DNA of 64,000 nt from contig NZ_JABEQN010000006.1 in the NCBI RefSeq assembly GCF_014174165.1, positions 62,001 to 126,000 on the forward strand, in the 5' to 3' direction. Source of the DNA: Gluconacetobacter dulcium (GTDB lineage Bacteria > Pseudomonadota > Alphaproteobacteria > Acetobacterales > Acetobacteraceae). Below, in pieces: positions 26,147 through 35,371 of this stretch. Under the pieces are notes generated by a model. That model saw nothing but the letters and a program-made list of their open reading frames with translations. It was not told the DNA's origin and ran no database searches. Position numbers and translations under genes: made by a program. Each line of letters starts with the position of its first letter. Position 1 is the first letter of the stretch.

Positions 26147-28564
26147 CTAAAATCCGGTCGTGGCCGTTACCATCATCGCGAACGTGCTGGCGATCAGATA
26201 GGCTGGGGCGCCGGAGGAATCGATCATGTTGCCACGCACGCCCACGGTCGGGTTGGTATTGTTCGACAGGCTCTGAATACCAGAACGGTAATGCCAGCTC
26301 GCCAGGTTATACATGTTAAGCTGGATCTGCGGGTGCTTCAGATGCCACATGTCCGGCAGGCGATAGCCCAGCGTCATGTCGATCTGGCCATGGGCAGGGA
26401 GCGTTTCCTGATCCATGAAGTCGGAATATTGACGGCCGATCCACCGATACATGAAATTGCCGAAGATATGGCTGTCATCATAGCTCAGGGCGGCGCTGGT
26501 CGTCCATTCAGGGGCCATCGGCGCCCGCTTGCCGGCGGAGGGCAGATAATCGAGCGCACCGTTATCCGCCATCGCCGGCAGGTTGTTGTCGGTGCGGGCA
26601 TAGAGATATTCGCCCGACACATAAGGGCTGAAATGATGCCACGGGCGCAGGCCGAACTCGAGATCGGCGCCCCGCACCGTCTGGCCGCCGGCATTCATCG
26701 AAACCCCGCTGAAAGAACTGCCGTTGACGATCGTATTGGTGGTGATGTTGCGATTGGTGAAATTGTAGTTGAACAGATTGATCGTCAGATTGTACAGACC
26801 CAAATGCCGGTAGCCGAGTTCCTCGGAAATCGCGAATTCCGGCTTGACCGACCCGCCGATGCCCATACTGTTCCCCGGAACGCCCGAAAAATAGGAATTG
26901 GTCGTCGGCATGCGAAAATTCGTCGCGACGTCGAAAAAGACCTGATTATGATCGTCGATCCGATAACTGCCCGAAAGGCGCGGCAGCGGCGTGGCGTAGT
27001 TCGTACCCACGGCATAAGGCACCGCGTTGTCGTAATTATTGGTACCCGCGCGATTCATCATGACATATTTGAAGCCCGCGTTCAGCTTCAGCCGGTCGTT
27101 CAGCCACGACGTGGAATCGCTGACATATAATCCGATGGATTGCGTGATCATGTGGTAGTTCAGGAGCAGGTTATATTCATACCCGTTGGGAAATTTCAGC
27201 CCGTAGGAACCCCATATGTTGGGCGGATCGCCATTCGGCCCCAACTGGCTGATATTGGTGACTTCGGCATCGTCATAATAATCGTAGAATGCCCCGAGGC
27301 TGATCGTCTCATGCCGACCTGCCTTGTAGTCCAGATGGCCGGTGATGCCGGGATGATATTCCCGCATCAGGTAATAACCATCGCCATGGAAAGATTGTGT
27401 GCCCGAATTGTCATAGGCGAGACCGGGATAGGGCAGGACCAGAGTCTCATTCTGGCCGGTCGAAGGATTATATTGATTGACCGGCATGTCCCATTGGCCC
27501 ATGCCGCTGCCGCCACTGCCCCAATACAGATAAGGCGTGATGTGCAGCGACAGGTCGCGCGTCAGCGTGAAATGCATCGGCGCGACCAGGATCAGGCTGC
27601 GCCAAGCACCCAGTTCGGTCGGCCAATAGCTGCCGGCCTCGTTCGTTTCGAACGGATTTGCCGCGTAATTGAAACTGTTGCCCGATTGCCGCCATTGCTG
27701 GGCGGTGACGGGGGCGTAGGTCGGCTGGTTGTTCTCGTTATAAGCCTCGACAAAAGAAATCGAGTTTCCCTGCCCCCATTCCTTCATGAATTTGGAATCA
27801 ATATGCCGCCGCTGCCCCCGTCCGGGGCCGCGCCAGGTGCCAAAGGTCGCATTGGAATACGAGATATAGCCGCGCACGCCGGTATTGAGGATATCGCCCG
27901 TGTTCACACGGATGAAGCCACGATTGGTCTTGTGCGATCCGTAGGAATAATCGACCAGACCGCCGAATGAATGCGACGGATCGACCGTCCTGATATTCAT
28001 CTGGCCGCCGGTGGCGCTGACCAGTGGCGCGTTGATGTCCGACGTTCCCTGCGAGAGCTGCACTTCCTGGTAATTCTCGGTATCGCCCCATTGCGACGTA
28101 TAGGGGTCGTAAGCCGAGATGTCGGCGATCGGCGCACCGTCATACAGATAGCCGAGTTCCGACTGGTTCATGCCGCGAACATTGATCGACGTCTGGTCCG
28201 ACAGGCCGAACGGGTCCGACGAAGCGATATTGGTGCCCGGCGCGAACTGGATCATCTGCGCAGCCGAGGTGATCGGTGCCAGCTTGGCGATGAAGTCACG
28301 GCCCACGGTTGTGATCGCCTTGGCTTCGGTCTGCTCGCTCATCATCCCGCCGCCCGGTGCCCGGCCTGTCACGCCATCGGCGCTTTCCACCGGGTTGCTG
28401 CCGGTGACGGTAATGCTCTCCGTCTTTGGACGTGAAGCTGCCGCCACCGGGTGGGTCGCAGGCTGGGCCTGCCCTATCGCCGCCTGGGCCCAGGCGCGCG
28501 AGGCCTCACCGGTAGAAAGCGCCGTAGCGGCCATGAACAGAAAGACAACGAACCTCGACGACAA
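26147..28564 (-). CDS. TonB-dependent outer-membrane receptor
   Basis: An 805-aa TonB-dependent receptor. From the TTG at 28564 it starts MSSRFVVFLFMAATALS, a signal peptide cleaved after RAWAQA. A TonB-box-like TESITVTGSNPV, the plug with TSINVRGMNQSELGYLYDG, and a large barrel rich in Asn, Tyr and aromatic strands follow. The C-terminal residue is Phe, as usual for these barrels. TTG was chosen because AAGGGG lies six bases upstream; the GTG at 28600 in frame is the alternative. The barrel differs greatly from the receptor at 12814. It is convergent with the aldo/keto reductase gene and divergent from idnD. Its ligand is unknown; it could serve the sulfur locus or the idonate gene. Confidence 0.85.
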   Translation of the reverse strand: MSSRFVVFLFMAATALSTGEASRAWAQAAIGQAQPATHPVAAASRPKTESITVTGSNPVESADGVTGRAPGGGMMSEQTEAKAITTVGRDFIAKLAPITSAAQMIQFAPGTNIASSDPFGLSDQTSINVRGMNQSELGYLYDGAPIADISAYDPYTSQWGDTENYQEVQLSQGTSDINAPLVSATGGQMNIRTVDPSHSFGGLVDYSYGSHKTNRGFIRVNTGDILNTGVRGYISYSNATFGTWRGPGRGQRRHIDSKFMKEWGQGNSISFVEAYNENNQPTYAPVTAQQWRQSGNSFNYAANPFETNEAGSYWPTELGAWRSLILVAPMHFTLTRDLSLHITPYLYWGSGGSGMGQWDMPVNQYNPSTGQNETLVLPYPGLAYDNSGTQSFHGDGYYLMREYHPGITGHLDYKAGRHETISLGAFYDYYDDAEVTNISQLGPNGDPPNIWGSYGLKFPNGYEYNLLLNYHMITQSIGLYVSDSTSWLNDRLKLNAGFKYVMMNRAGTNNYDNAVPYAVGTNYATPLPRLSGSYRIDDHNQVFFDVATNFRMPTTNSYFSGVPGNSMGIGGSVKPEFAISEELGYRHLGLYNLTINLFNYNFTNRNITTNTIVNGSSFSGVSMNAGGQTVRGADLEFGLRPWHHFSPYVSGEYLYARTDNNLPAMADNGALDYLPSAGKRAPMAPEWTTSAALSYDDSHIFGNFMYRWIGRQYSDFMDQETLPAHGQIDMTLGYRLPDMWHLKHPQIQLNMYNLASWHYRSGIQSLSNNTNPTVGVRGNMIDSSGAPAYLIASTFAMMVTATTGF

Positions 28565-29002
28565 TCCTATCCCCTTCCCTGCTTCCCGGCAGATTCGCAC
28601 GAAGCGCCTATTTATGACGAAATGAACGCCCCGCGCGTCACCACGTCGCGACCCGGAGGCGAATCTGCCGCTCTGTGTCCGTCCGGAAACACCTTTCGGA
28701 TCAACCCCCTGCGTATTTCGCACAGGCACTCTCTCACGACCTTCGATGCCGCCGCGCCACCGACGATGCAGACGCGGCAGATCGCGGGGCTGTCCGGCAG
28801 AACGGTCTGCTTCACCCGCGCCTCCGCATGGACGACCAGGCGGGGTCCGATGCATGGCATCCGGCAAGCCGTTCGGGCGTTAGCAATCAGGCGGATCGGC
28901 CGCAAATCATTCACCCGATCCGGCCGACCTGCCTCGAACTTCCCGACCCTTCTCATTCCTGCACAGGGATGCAATCCTTTCTTACAACAGGGTACAGCCG
29001 CG
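28565..29002. other. Divergent intergenic region without a recognised gene
   Basis: This 438-bp stretch separates the TonB receptor and idnD, which point away from each other. Several frames are open through chance, but none has a recognisable product or a good ribosome binding site. It must contain the promoters of both genes; I see no clear consensus hexamers or operator repeats. Confidence 0.4.
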
Positions 29003-30043
29003 ATGTCCGACACTGCATATACAACTGAAGCACTGGTGATCCATGCCAAGGAGGATCTGCGGCTGGACAGGGTAGCCGTCACCGCGCCTGGAACCGGCGA
29101 GGTGACGGTGCGGGTCGCATGGGGTGGGATCTGCGGCTCCGACATGCATTATCTCAAACATGGCGGAGTAGGTGCCTCCGTTTTGCGCGAGCCCATGATT
29201 CTCGGCCACGAAATCTCGGGCTTCGTCGAACGGACGGGTCCGGGCGTAAGCGGCTTGGTGCAGGGCGCGCCGGTTGCAATTCATCCGGCCCGCCCCTGTG
29301 GAGACTGCCCCGAATGCCGGCGTGGCCTGCGGCATCTGTGCGGCGATACGCGCTTTCTGGGCAGCGCCGCCATGTTGCCCCACACGGATGGCGGCTTCCG
29401 GCGCCTGATGACCGTGGCGGCCAGTCAGGTCTACCCGCTGCCGCCGGGCCTGGACGTTCGCAGCGCCTGCCTCGCCGAGCCACTGTCGGTTGCGCTGCAT
29501 GCCATTGCCCGTGCGGGAGAGGTCCGTGGCAGGACCATACTGGTTCAGGGCGCCGGCCCCATCGGAGCCCTGATCGTGGCCGGGCTGAAGATCGCCGGCG
29601 CGGAGACGATCGTCGCCACCGATCTTCAGGATTTTCCGCTGTCGATCGCCCGCCGGATGGGCGCCACATCCGTCATCAATACCGCTGCGACGCCCTATCG
29701 GGCGGATCATGACATTGTGTTCGAAGCCTCCGGAGCCGCCAGCGCGTTGCCGACGGCGATCGCCTGCACCGCCAAGGGCGGCATTCTGGTACAGGTCGGT
29801 ATGTTTCCGCCCGGCGATGTCGGCATCCCGCTCGGCCAGATCATCGCGCGGGAACTGGATTATCGCGGGTCATTTCGCTTCGACGCGGAATTCGGCACCG
29901 CGCTCACCCTGCTGGCGACCGCCCCCTGGATCGCGGAGGGGCTGGTGACCCATCGGTTCGGGCTGTCGGCATTCGACGAGGCGTTCACGACATCCATCGA
30001 CCGGCGACACGCCTCGAAAGTACTTTTTGACATGGCCGGATAA
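29003..30043 (+). CDS. idnD: L-idonate 5-dehydrogenase-like zinc alcohol dehydrogenase
   Basis: A 346-aa medium-chain dehydrogenase closely resembling IdnD, which oxidises L-idonate to 5-keto-D-gluconate. The catalytic zinc ligands lie in GGICGSDMHY and GHEISG. The structural zinc site has four Cys in CGDCPECRRGLRHLC, and HPARPCG and HYLKHGGVG are IdnD-like segments. The Rossmann motif is GAGPIGALIVAG. 5-Ketogluconate metabolism is common in acetic acid bacteria, which supports the assignment. The start at 29003 gives a normal N terminus; the upstream open frame is not coding. The gene appears to be single and is followed by a terminator-like hairpin at 30232. Other polyol dehydrogenases of the same family cannot be excluded. 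Confidence 0.82.
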   Translation: MSDTAYTTEALVIHAKEDLRLDRVAVTAPGTGEVTVRVAWGGICGSDMHYLKHGGVGASVLREPMILGHEISGFVERTGPGVSGLVQGAPVAIHPARPCGDCPECRRGLRHLCGDTRFLGSAAMLPHTDGGFRRLMTVAASQVYPLPPGLDVRSACLAEPLSVALHAIARAGEVRGRTILVQGAGPIGALIVAGLKIAGAETIVATDLQDFPLSIARRMGATSVINTAATPYRADHDIVFEASGAASALPTAIACTAKGGILVQVGMFPPGDVGIPLGQIIARELDYRGSFRFDAEFGTALTLLATAPWIAEGLVTHRFGLSAFDEAFTTSIDRRHASKVLFDMAG

Positions 30044-30231
30044 ACCTGAAAATCCCGTGGCCGTTGACATGTTTTGAAACGACGGCTGCCGCGACCATGC
30101 GCGGCCGGGCTGTGGGTCGCGCTCTTTCCCGTAAGGGCATCATTGTGTCGATGAGCGCGATTCCAAAATCGGTTTTTGAAGATTATTATTGTAACGTCGT
30201 TTTTCTTTTCTTCGTCCCATTCGCCGCTACC

Positions 30232-30265
30232 GGCGTGTCGCATCGTGTGCGGCACGCCCGTTTTT
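30232..30265 (+). terminator. Intrinsic terminator-like hairpin downstream of idnD
   Basis: GGCGTG and CACGCC close a stem that continues, after one mismatch, as CGCA/TGCG around a 5-base loop. Two bases after the stem comes TTTTT. It lies about 190 bp after the idnD stop in the same orientation. Confidence 0.5.
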
Positions 30266-30444
30266 GTGTCTTTCGCATATCATCCGTAAGGCAACGCATT
30301 GTAACAATTTGATATTTTTGGCAGTTCGTCCGACAGATACCGCCCGAGCAGGAGACCGAACATCTCGAAAACATCTTAAAAAATTGAGTGCTCCCGACGC
30401 GCGGACAAGCCATTGTCACGCCTTGAAAGAGGAGTTCCCGGCCC

Positions 30445-30663
30445 ATGCCGCATGTCAGCCCCCTGATCACGATTCTGGTCACCGGCCTGACATCACAGGT
30501 TCCGGGTCTTCTTCGCCCACGGGCCAGTTCCGGCCGAGACAAACCTGCCAGTGCGCGACGGTTTCACGGCGCGGCGCCTCCTCTGCCCGGCAGAGCCACC
30601 TTCCTGCGCCGTACCGATTGCGCCTTCCAGCGCGTCATGACCGTGGCCGCCTGCCGGCTCTGA
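30445..30663 (+). pseudogene. Truncated copy of the ybaL 5' end
   Basis: A 72-codon frame with a good ribosome site (GAAAGAGGAG) starts MPHVSPLITILVTGLT. The functional ybaL 313 bp downstream starts MPHDTPLISTIVAGLV. After these 16 residues the similarity stops and the rest is Arg/Pro-rich and unlike a transporter. It looks like what is left of a duplicated antiporter gene, or a small leader peptide derived from it. Confidence 0.35.
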
Positions 30664-30757
30664 CCGCGGCAGTAATCATTCAAAATAAAAACTCTCTCTT
30701 CCCGACCCCCGGTAGGGGGCGGGCCGTTGTTCCGACACCCGTCAGGAGAAATCAGCC

Positions 30758-32575
30758 ATGCCGCACGACACCCCCCTGATTTCCACGATCGTGGCGGGGC
30801 TCGTTCTTGCATTCATTTTCGGTGCTATCGCCAACCGCCTGCGCATGCCGCCGCTTGTCGGCTATCTGGTCGCGGGGGTTCTGGTCGGGCCGCATACGCC
30901 CGGTTTCGTGGCCAATCAATCCCTGGCGCCGGAACTGGCTGAACTCGGCGTGATCCTGCTGATGTTCGGTGTCGGCCTGCATTTCTCCATGAGAGAATTG
31001 CTGGCGGTGCGTTTTATCGCCATTCCGGGCGCGCTGGCGCAGATCGGTGTTGCCACGGTGCTCGGCTGGGTGCTGGGCATTGCCATGGGGTGGTCGACCG
31101 CTGGCGGCATCGTCTTCGGGCTGGCCATCTCGGTCGCTTCCACCGTCGTACTGTTGAAGGCGCTACAGGAGCGGCGCCTGATCGACACGGAACGGGGTCA
31201 GATTGCCGTCGGCTGGTTGATCGTCGAGGACTTGGTGACGGTCCTTGCTCTGGTGCTGATCCCTGCCCTTGCAAGCACCGCCGGGCATGGGGGCGTCGTC
31301 CGTGATCCGCTGGTGCTGCTCATGGAGCGTCTTCTGGGCTTCGATCCCGGACTGGGCGGCGTGCTCGCATTGACGGTGCTGAAACTGGGGGCTTTCGTGG
31401 CAGTGATGCTGCTGATCGGCCGCCGGTTTATTCCATGGTTGCTGCATCGGATTGCGTATACCGGATCCCGCGAGTTGTTTCGTCTCGGCGTGTTGGCCAT
31501 CGCGCTCGGCACGGCTTACGGCGCGGCGAAAGTGTTCGGGGTCTCGCTGGCGCTCGGTGCCTTTTTCGCCGGCACGATCCTGTCGGAGAGCGAACTCAGC
31601 CAGCGTGCGGCGGAGGAGAGCCTGCCGCTGCGCGATGCGTTCTCTGTCCTGTTCTTCGTATCGGTCGGCATGCTGTTCGACCCAAGGGCACTCATCGAAA
31701 GCCCGCTGCCCCTGCTGGGGACGCTTACGATCATTCTGGTCGCAAAATCGATCACCGCGTTTCTGATCGTCATCGCCTTTCGACGCGGAGTGCTGATCGC
31801 GCTTACCATATCGGCCAGCCTGGCACAGATCGGGGAGTTTTCCTTTATCCTCACCGACATGGGTGTCACGCTGAAGCTACTGCCGGAAGAGGGGCGTAGC
31901 CTGGTGCTGGCGGCCGCCATCATTTCCATCATCCTGAACCCGCTGAGCTTTGCTTTCTGCGAGCGTATCCTCAAACCTGCGTTTGAAGCCCGACTCATTC
32001 GGGCCGCGACCGGGCCGCTCTCGCCCGCATCAGTTCTCCCTGTCGAAACAGCGCTCTTCGAACCAGAGAAGACGGGATCGCTTAGGGAAGGCGACGTCTT
32101 GCCGACCGCCCTGACGGGTCATGTGGTGGTAGTAGGATACGGGCGGGTGGGCGGGATCGTCGTCTCCGCGCTGCTGGCATCGCGCACGCCCTTTTTGGTC
32201 ATCGAGGACGCAGACCAGAGTATTGCGCAACTGGAGGCCCAGGGAATTGAGGTTATCGTCGGCAATGCCGCGTCGCCCGACGTGCTTGGCCTTGCGAATC
32301 TCCCGCAAGCCCGGAGCATTGTCGTCGCCATTCCGGGAGCGTTCGAAGCCGGGCAGGTCGTGGAACAGGCCCGGGCGCTGAATCCGTCGATCCTGATCGT
32401 CGGACGTGCCCACTCCGACGCGGAAGTCGAACATCTTGCGCGGCTGGGTGCCGACACCGTCATTATGGGAGAGCGTGAAATTGCCCGCGGGATGATCGAC
32501 CGGCTGCGCCACGCCACGCCGGCGCTTCTGCCGGCAGATGTCGCACTCCAACCGGCAACCTCACCGGGTAGCTGA
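30758..32575 (+). CDS. ybaL: YbaL-like Kef-type cation:proton antiporter
   Basis: A 605-aa inner-membrane antiporter of the CPA2 family. Residues 1-390 form about twelve membrane helices with the conserved RMPPLVGYLVAGVLVGPHTPG start, the LLMFGVGLHFS segment and the ISVASTVVLLKAL region. Residues from about 440 form a cytosolic TrkA-N (RCK) domain with GYGRVGG as nucleotide-binding motif. This layout is typical of YbaL, a presumed K+/H+ antiporter. AGGAGAAA precedes the ATG. The helices near the signature and the NAD-binding loop are intact, so it should be functional. Gating by nucleotide or glutathione is known for relatives and not visible here. Confidence 0.9.
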   Translation: MPHDTPLISTIVAGLVLAFIFGAIANRLRMPPLVGYLVAGVLVGPHTPGFVANQSLAPELAELGVILLMFGVGLHFSMRELLAVRFIAIPGALAQIGVATVLGWVLGIAMGWSTAGGIVFGLAISVASTVVLLKALQERRLIDTERGQIAVGWLIVEDLVTVLALVLIPALASTAGHGGVVRDPLVLLMERLLGFDPGLGGVLALTVLKLGAFVAVMLLIGRRFIPWLLHRIAYTGSRELFRLGVLAIALGTAYGAAKVFGVSLALGAFFAGTILSESELSQRAAEESLPLRDAFSVLFFVSVGMLFDPRALIESPLPLLGTLTIILVAKSITAFLIVIAFRRGVLIALTISASLAQIGEFSFILTDMGVTLKLLPEEGRSLVLAAAIISIILNPLSFAFCERILKPAFEARLIRAATGPLSPASVLPVETALFEPEKTGSLREGDVLPTALTGHVVVVGYGRVGGIVVSALLASRTPFLVIEDADQSIAQLEAQGIEVIVGNAASPDVLGLANLPQARSIVVAIPGAFEAGQVVEQARALNPSILIVGRAHSDAEVEHLARLGADTVIMGEREIARGMIDRLRHATPALLPADVALQPATSPGS

Positions 32576-32625
32576 ATGTCCTGCCGCTCTCTCAATCTGC
32601 GCAGGAGCGCCGGAGTTGCCGGCCG

Positions 32626-32922
32626 TCAGCGGGTGTAGCTATAGCCGTACTGGTCTGCCAGGGTCTGAAGGTCCGGGGCACCGTGCAAGTTCAGCGGGAT
32701 CGGCTTGGGATTCTTCGTGCCGATGACGAAATTATGGTCCGTCATGCGTTGGCAGGTATTCGCCGCCAGCGGGAAACTCAGCTTCAGTTCGGCACCCATC
32801 TGGGCCCGCAGGCAGGAGATATCGGAATCCATCGGGCGGCGCCCGATTTCCGACGAACATCCTGCCAGCAGGATCGCGGCACCGGCAACCCAACCAAGAC
32901 CTGTTCCGTTCTTATGCTTCAT
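32626..32922 (-). CDS. Small hypothetical lipoprotein
   Basis: A 98-aa protein with a lipoprotein signal (basic MKHKNGTG, hydrophobic LGWVAGAAILLAG, then the lipobox LLAGC). The mature part contains two further Cys, in DISCLRAQ and ANTCQRMTD, that could form a disulfide. I do not recognise a family. It is convergent to ybaL, and the start at 32922 is set by the signal peptide; the frame is open further upstream but that part lacks signal features. Anchoring in the inner or outer membrane facing the periplasm is predicted. Confidence 0.65.
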   Translation of the reverse strand: MKHKNGTGLGWVAGAAILLAGCSSEIGRRPMDSDISCLRAQMGAELKLSFPLAANTCQRMTDHNFVIGTKNPKPIPLNLHGAPDLQTLADQYGYSYTR

Positions 32923-33367
32923 TCCGACCGCCGCTGTTCCTTTCGGAACCGTCCATAACCGTGAGTCGCGTCCGTCACGGCCTGACTGGACCGCATATCG
33001 GGACACCTCGTTCCAAATAAGCTTGCCATGGATCGTCCGCCCGCGATAGGGCGCCGGGCGCATGACAGAACGGCATGCTTCGTTCACGCCCTCATGAATT
33101 CGCCGATGATCCATTGATAACGCAATAATATACAACCGTTCTCCTGAGCGAATACGACAATAATCAAAGACGGACCGGCTCTGATTAGGGCTTCATTCCT
33201 CTCATGCATAGGTGTCATCACCCACAATCAGGGTGACGAAACGCGATCCATCGGAAAAAAATATTCCGGTTCACGACAAACAACCGATCCTGCGCACCGC
33301 CATATCCTTTCGATATGGCCATCACTTCATTCCGTCACGCTTCGGTGGCGAAAAACGAGGTGTCAGA
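32923..33367. other. Intergenic region upstream of hpnR
   Basis: 445 bp between the divergent lipoprotein gene and hpnR. Apart from the hairpin at 33299-33319 and a shorter inverted repeat (TCACCC/GGGTGA near 33218-33236), I see no gene or clear promoter consensus. Confidence 0.4.
33299..33319. promoter_or_regulatory. Perfect 8-bp hairpin before hpnR
   Basis: GCCATATC and GATATGGC flank a 5-base loop, about 50 bp before the hpnR start. It could be an operator or an RNA structure in the leader; there is no T tract that would make it a terminator. Confidence 0.35.
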
Positions 33368-34909
33368 ATGAGAATACCCGCCGTCCATCCCAGCGCCCTG
33401 ATGTACACCAAGGTCTTCCTGCGGCTGGAGCCGCTGGGGCTGGAACTGGTTGCGGGTGCGGCCCGCCAGGCCGGACATGACGTGAAGATCATCGACCTGC
33501 AGGTGGAAACTCACCGCGACTACTGGCGCATGATCGAGAATTTCCGCCCCCACGCCGTCTGTTTTTCCGGAAACTACCTGGCCAACGTGCCGGAGATCGT
33601 CGATCTGTGCCGTGAGACCCGCGCGCGGATGCCCACCGTGTTCCTGTTCGTCGGCGGCCACTCGGTTTCGTTCATCGCCCGTGACATCCTGGAACTGGCC
33701 GAGGGGGCGATCGACTGCGTCCTGAAGGGTGAAGGCGACGCCACTGTGGGGCGGTTGCTCGACACCCGCCAGGAGGGCGGTGACATCACCACCGTACCGG
33801 GCGTGGTGACGTTGACGGGCGAAGGGCCGCCGCCGATCTTTGTGCCGTCGCTGGACACGATCCGCCCGGCACGCGACCTGCTGCGCCATCGCCGCAAATA
33901 CTTCATCGGCACGCTCGACCCGGCGGCGTCGATTGAATTCGCGCGCGGCTGCCCGTGGGACTGCACATTCTGTAGCGCGTGGACCTTCTACGGGCGCTCC
34001 TACCGCACCGCCAGCCCGGCCGTGATCGCCGACGAACTGGAGGCGATCCGCGAACCGGGCATCTTCATCGTCGACGACGTGGCTTTCGTCCACGCCGAAC
34101 ATGGCATGGCAATCGGCGAGGAGATCAAGCGGCGCGGTATCCGCAAGGAATATTACCTGGAAACCCGCGCCGACGTGCTGCTGCGGAACAAGGAGGTCTT
34201 CCAGTTCTGGAAGGAACTGGGCCTGAGCTACATCTTCATCGGCATGGAGGCAGTCGACGAAGAAGGGCTGAAGCATTTCCGCAAGCGAGTGTCGCTGGAC
34301 CGGAATTTCGAAGCCCTTGAATTCGCCCGCTCTCTGGGTCTGATCGTCGCGATCAACCTCATCGCCGATCCGTCATGGGACCGGCAGCGGTTCGAAGTCA
34401 TCCGGCAATGGTGCCTGGAGATTCCGGATATCGTGAATATCTCGGTCACCACGCCTTATCCGGGCACGGAAATCTGGCACCGCGAGGCCCGGCGCCTGAC
34501 GACGCGGGATTATCGCCTGTTCGACATCCAGCACGCGGTGCTGCCCACCACCCTGCCGCTGGAGGAATTCTACGAAGAACTGGTCAAAACCCAGCAGGTG
34601 CTCAACCAGAAACATCTGGGCTGGAACGCGATCAAGGATACGCTGGGCCTCGCCCTGCGTCTGGCGCTGCGCGGGCAGACCAACTTCCTGACCATGATCT
34701 GGAAGTTCAATTCGGTCTTCAACCCCAAGCTGCAACTGGCCGATCATCGCCGCAAGCCGCGCTACGAAATGCCCATGCAGCCCGAAGCCGAGGACCGGAT
34801 CGACCGCAAGGCGCTATATGTCCACACACCCGCCGGACGCCGCAGCCGGGCCATCGACGACGCGACCGAGACCTTCGTGGACGAGTCTCGCACGGCCCCG
34901 GCCGAATGA
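33368..34909 (+). CDS. hpnR: Hopanoid C-3 methylase (radical SAM, B12-binding)
   Basis: A 513-aa B12-binding radical SAM methyltransferase. The N-terminal cobalamin-binding-type domain runs to about residue 165, with FLRLEPLGLELVAGAARQAG and VFLFVGGHSVSF. The radical SAM site is CPWDCTFC with Cys195, Cys199 and Cys202, followed by SAWTFYGRSYR. The FARGCPWDCTFCSAWTFYGR block is characteristic of HpnR, which adds the C-3 methyl group of hopanoids in methanotrophs and acetic acid bacteria. The start follows GAGG by seven bases. The C-terminal 40 residues are polar and less conserved. It acts at the inner membrane on hopanoid lipids. The gene stands alone, away from any shc or hpn cluster in this window. 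Confidence 0.9.
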   Translation: MRIPAVHPSALMYTKVFLRLEPLGLELVAGAARQAGHDVKIIDLQVETHRDYWRMIENFRPHAVCFSGNYLANVPEIVDLCRETRARMPTVFLFVGGHSVSFIARDILELAEGAIDCVLKGEGDATVGRLLDTRQEGGDITTVPGVVTLTGEGPPPIFVPSLDTIRPARDLLRHRRKYFIGTLDPAASIEFARGCPWDCTFCSAWTFYGRSYRTASPAVIADELEAIREPGIFIVDDVAFVHAEHGMAIGEEIKRRGIRKEYYLETRADVLLRNKEVFQFWKELGLSYIFIGMEAVDEEGLKHFRKRVSLDRNFEALEFARSLGLIVAINLIADPSWDRQRFEVIRQWCLEIPDIVNISVTTPYPGTEIWHREARRLTTRDYRLFDIQHAVLPTTLPLEEFYEELVKTQQVLNQKHLGWNAIKDTLGLALRLALRGQTNFLTMIWKFNSVFNPKLQLADHRRKPRYEMPMQPEAEDRIDRKALYVHTPAGRRSRAIDDATETFVDESRTAPAE

Positions 34910-35087
34910 GAGGTTTGCGAACAGGCGACCGACGACATGCCAAGGACGTTCTGTTGCGAGTCGCGCCCATTCGGTCGCGGTCCTCTTGAACGCTGGGCTC
35001 GATCACAGAAAACCATCCTTGCGCGAGCCCGAGTCAGCGCATAGCTGAAAGAGGGTGGCGACATCACCCCTTCAAGGAGACAGAACG

Positions 35088-35297
35088 ATGGAAACGCTCT
35101 CGCTGAACGTCACGGGCATGACCTGCAATGGCTGCGTCAACTCGGTCAAGAAAGCGCTGGAGCAGACCGACGGCGTTTCCGCCGCCGAGGTCACGCTGGA
35201 GCCTGGCCGGGCCACGGTCAGCTACGACCCCGCCTTCACCTCGCCCGCCGCCCTGCGCATGGCTATCGAGGATGCCGGGTTCGAAATCGCGGCCTGA
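35088..35297 (+). CDS. Heavy-metal-associated (HMA) domain protein, CopZ-like
   Basis: A 69-aa single-domain HMA protein with the metal-binding motif GMTCNGC (Cys13, Cys16) in the usual place after the first beta strand. Length and fold match cytosolic copper chaperones (CopZ/Atx1 type), which pass Cu(I) to P-type ATPases. AAGGAG precedes the ATG at 35088 by nine bases. No copper ATPase or CueR-like regulator is adjacent, so it is a stand-alone chaperone here. Copper is the most likely metal; mercury or others are possible. Confidence 0.85.
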   Translation: METLSLNVTGMTCNGCVNSVKKALEQTDGVSAAEVTLEPGRATVSYDPAFTSPAALRMAIEDAGFEIAA

Positions 35298-35371
35298 CGG
35301 TTGCCGCGACACTTTAACCTGCTCCTCTGACTGGAATGGCACGTCCGACTTTCTCCGGCGCGCCGTTCCAG

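Larger units (their letters stand above)
30044..30757. other. Long intergenic region between idnD and ybaL
   Basis: These 714 bp hold a terminator-like hairpin (30232-30265) and a short frame that repeats the start of ybaL (30445-30663). The rest shows no recognisable gene. The A+T content is raised near 30160-30390, where the promoter for a gene further right could lie. Confidence 0.45.

Noticed and set aside
28612-29145. Minus-strand open frame between the TonB receptor and idnD
   Set aside because: Its N-terminal third is antisense to idnD and the rest has no recognisable family; probably chance.
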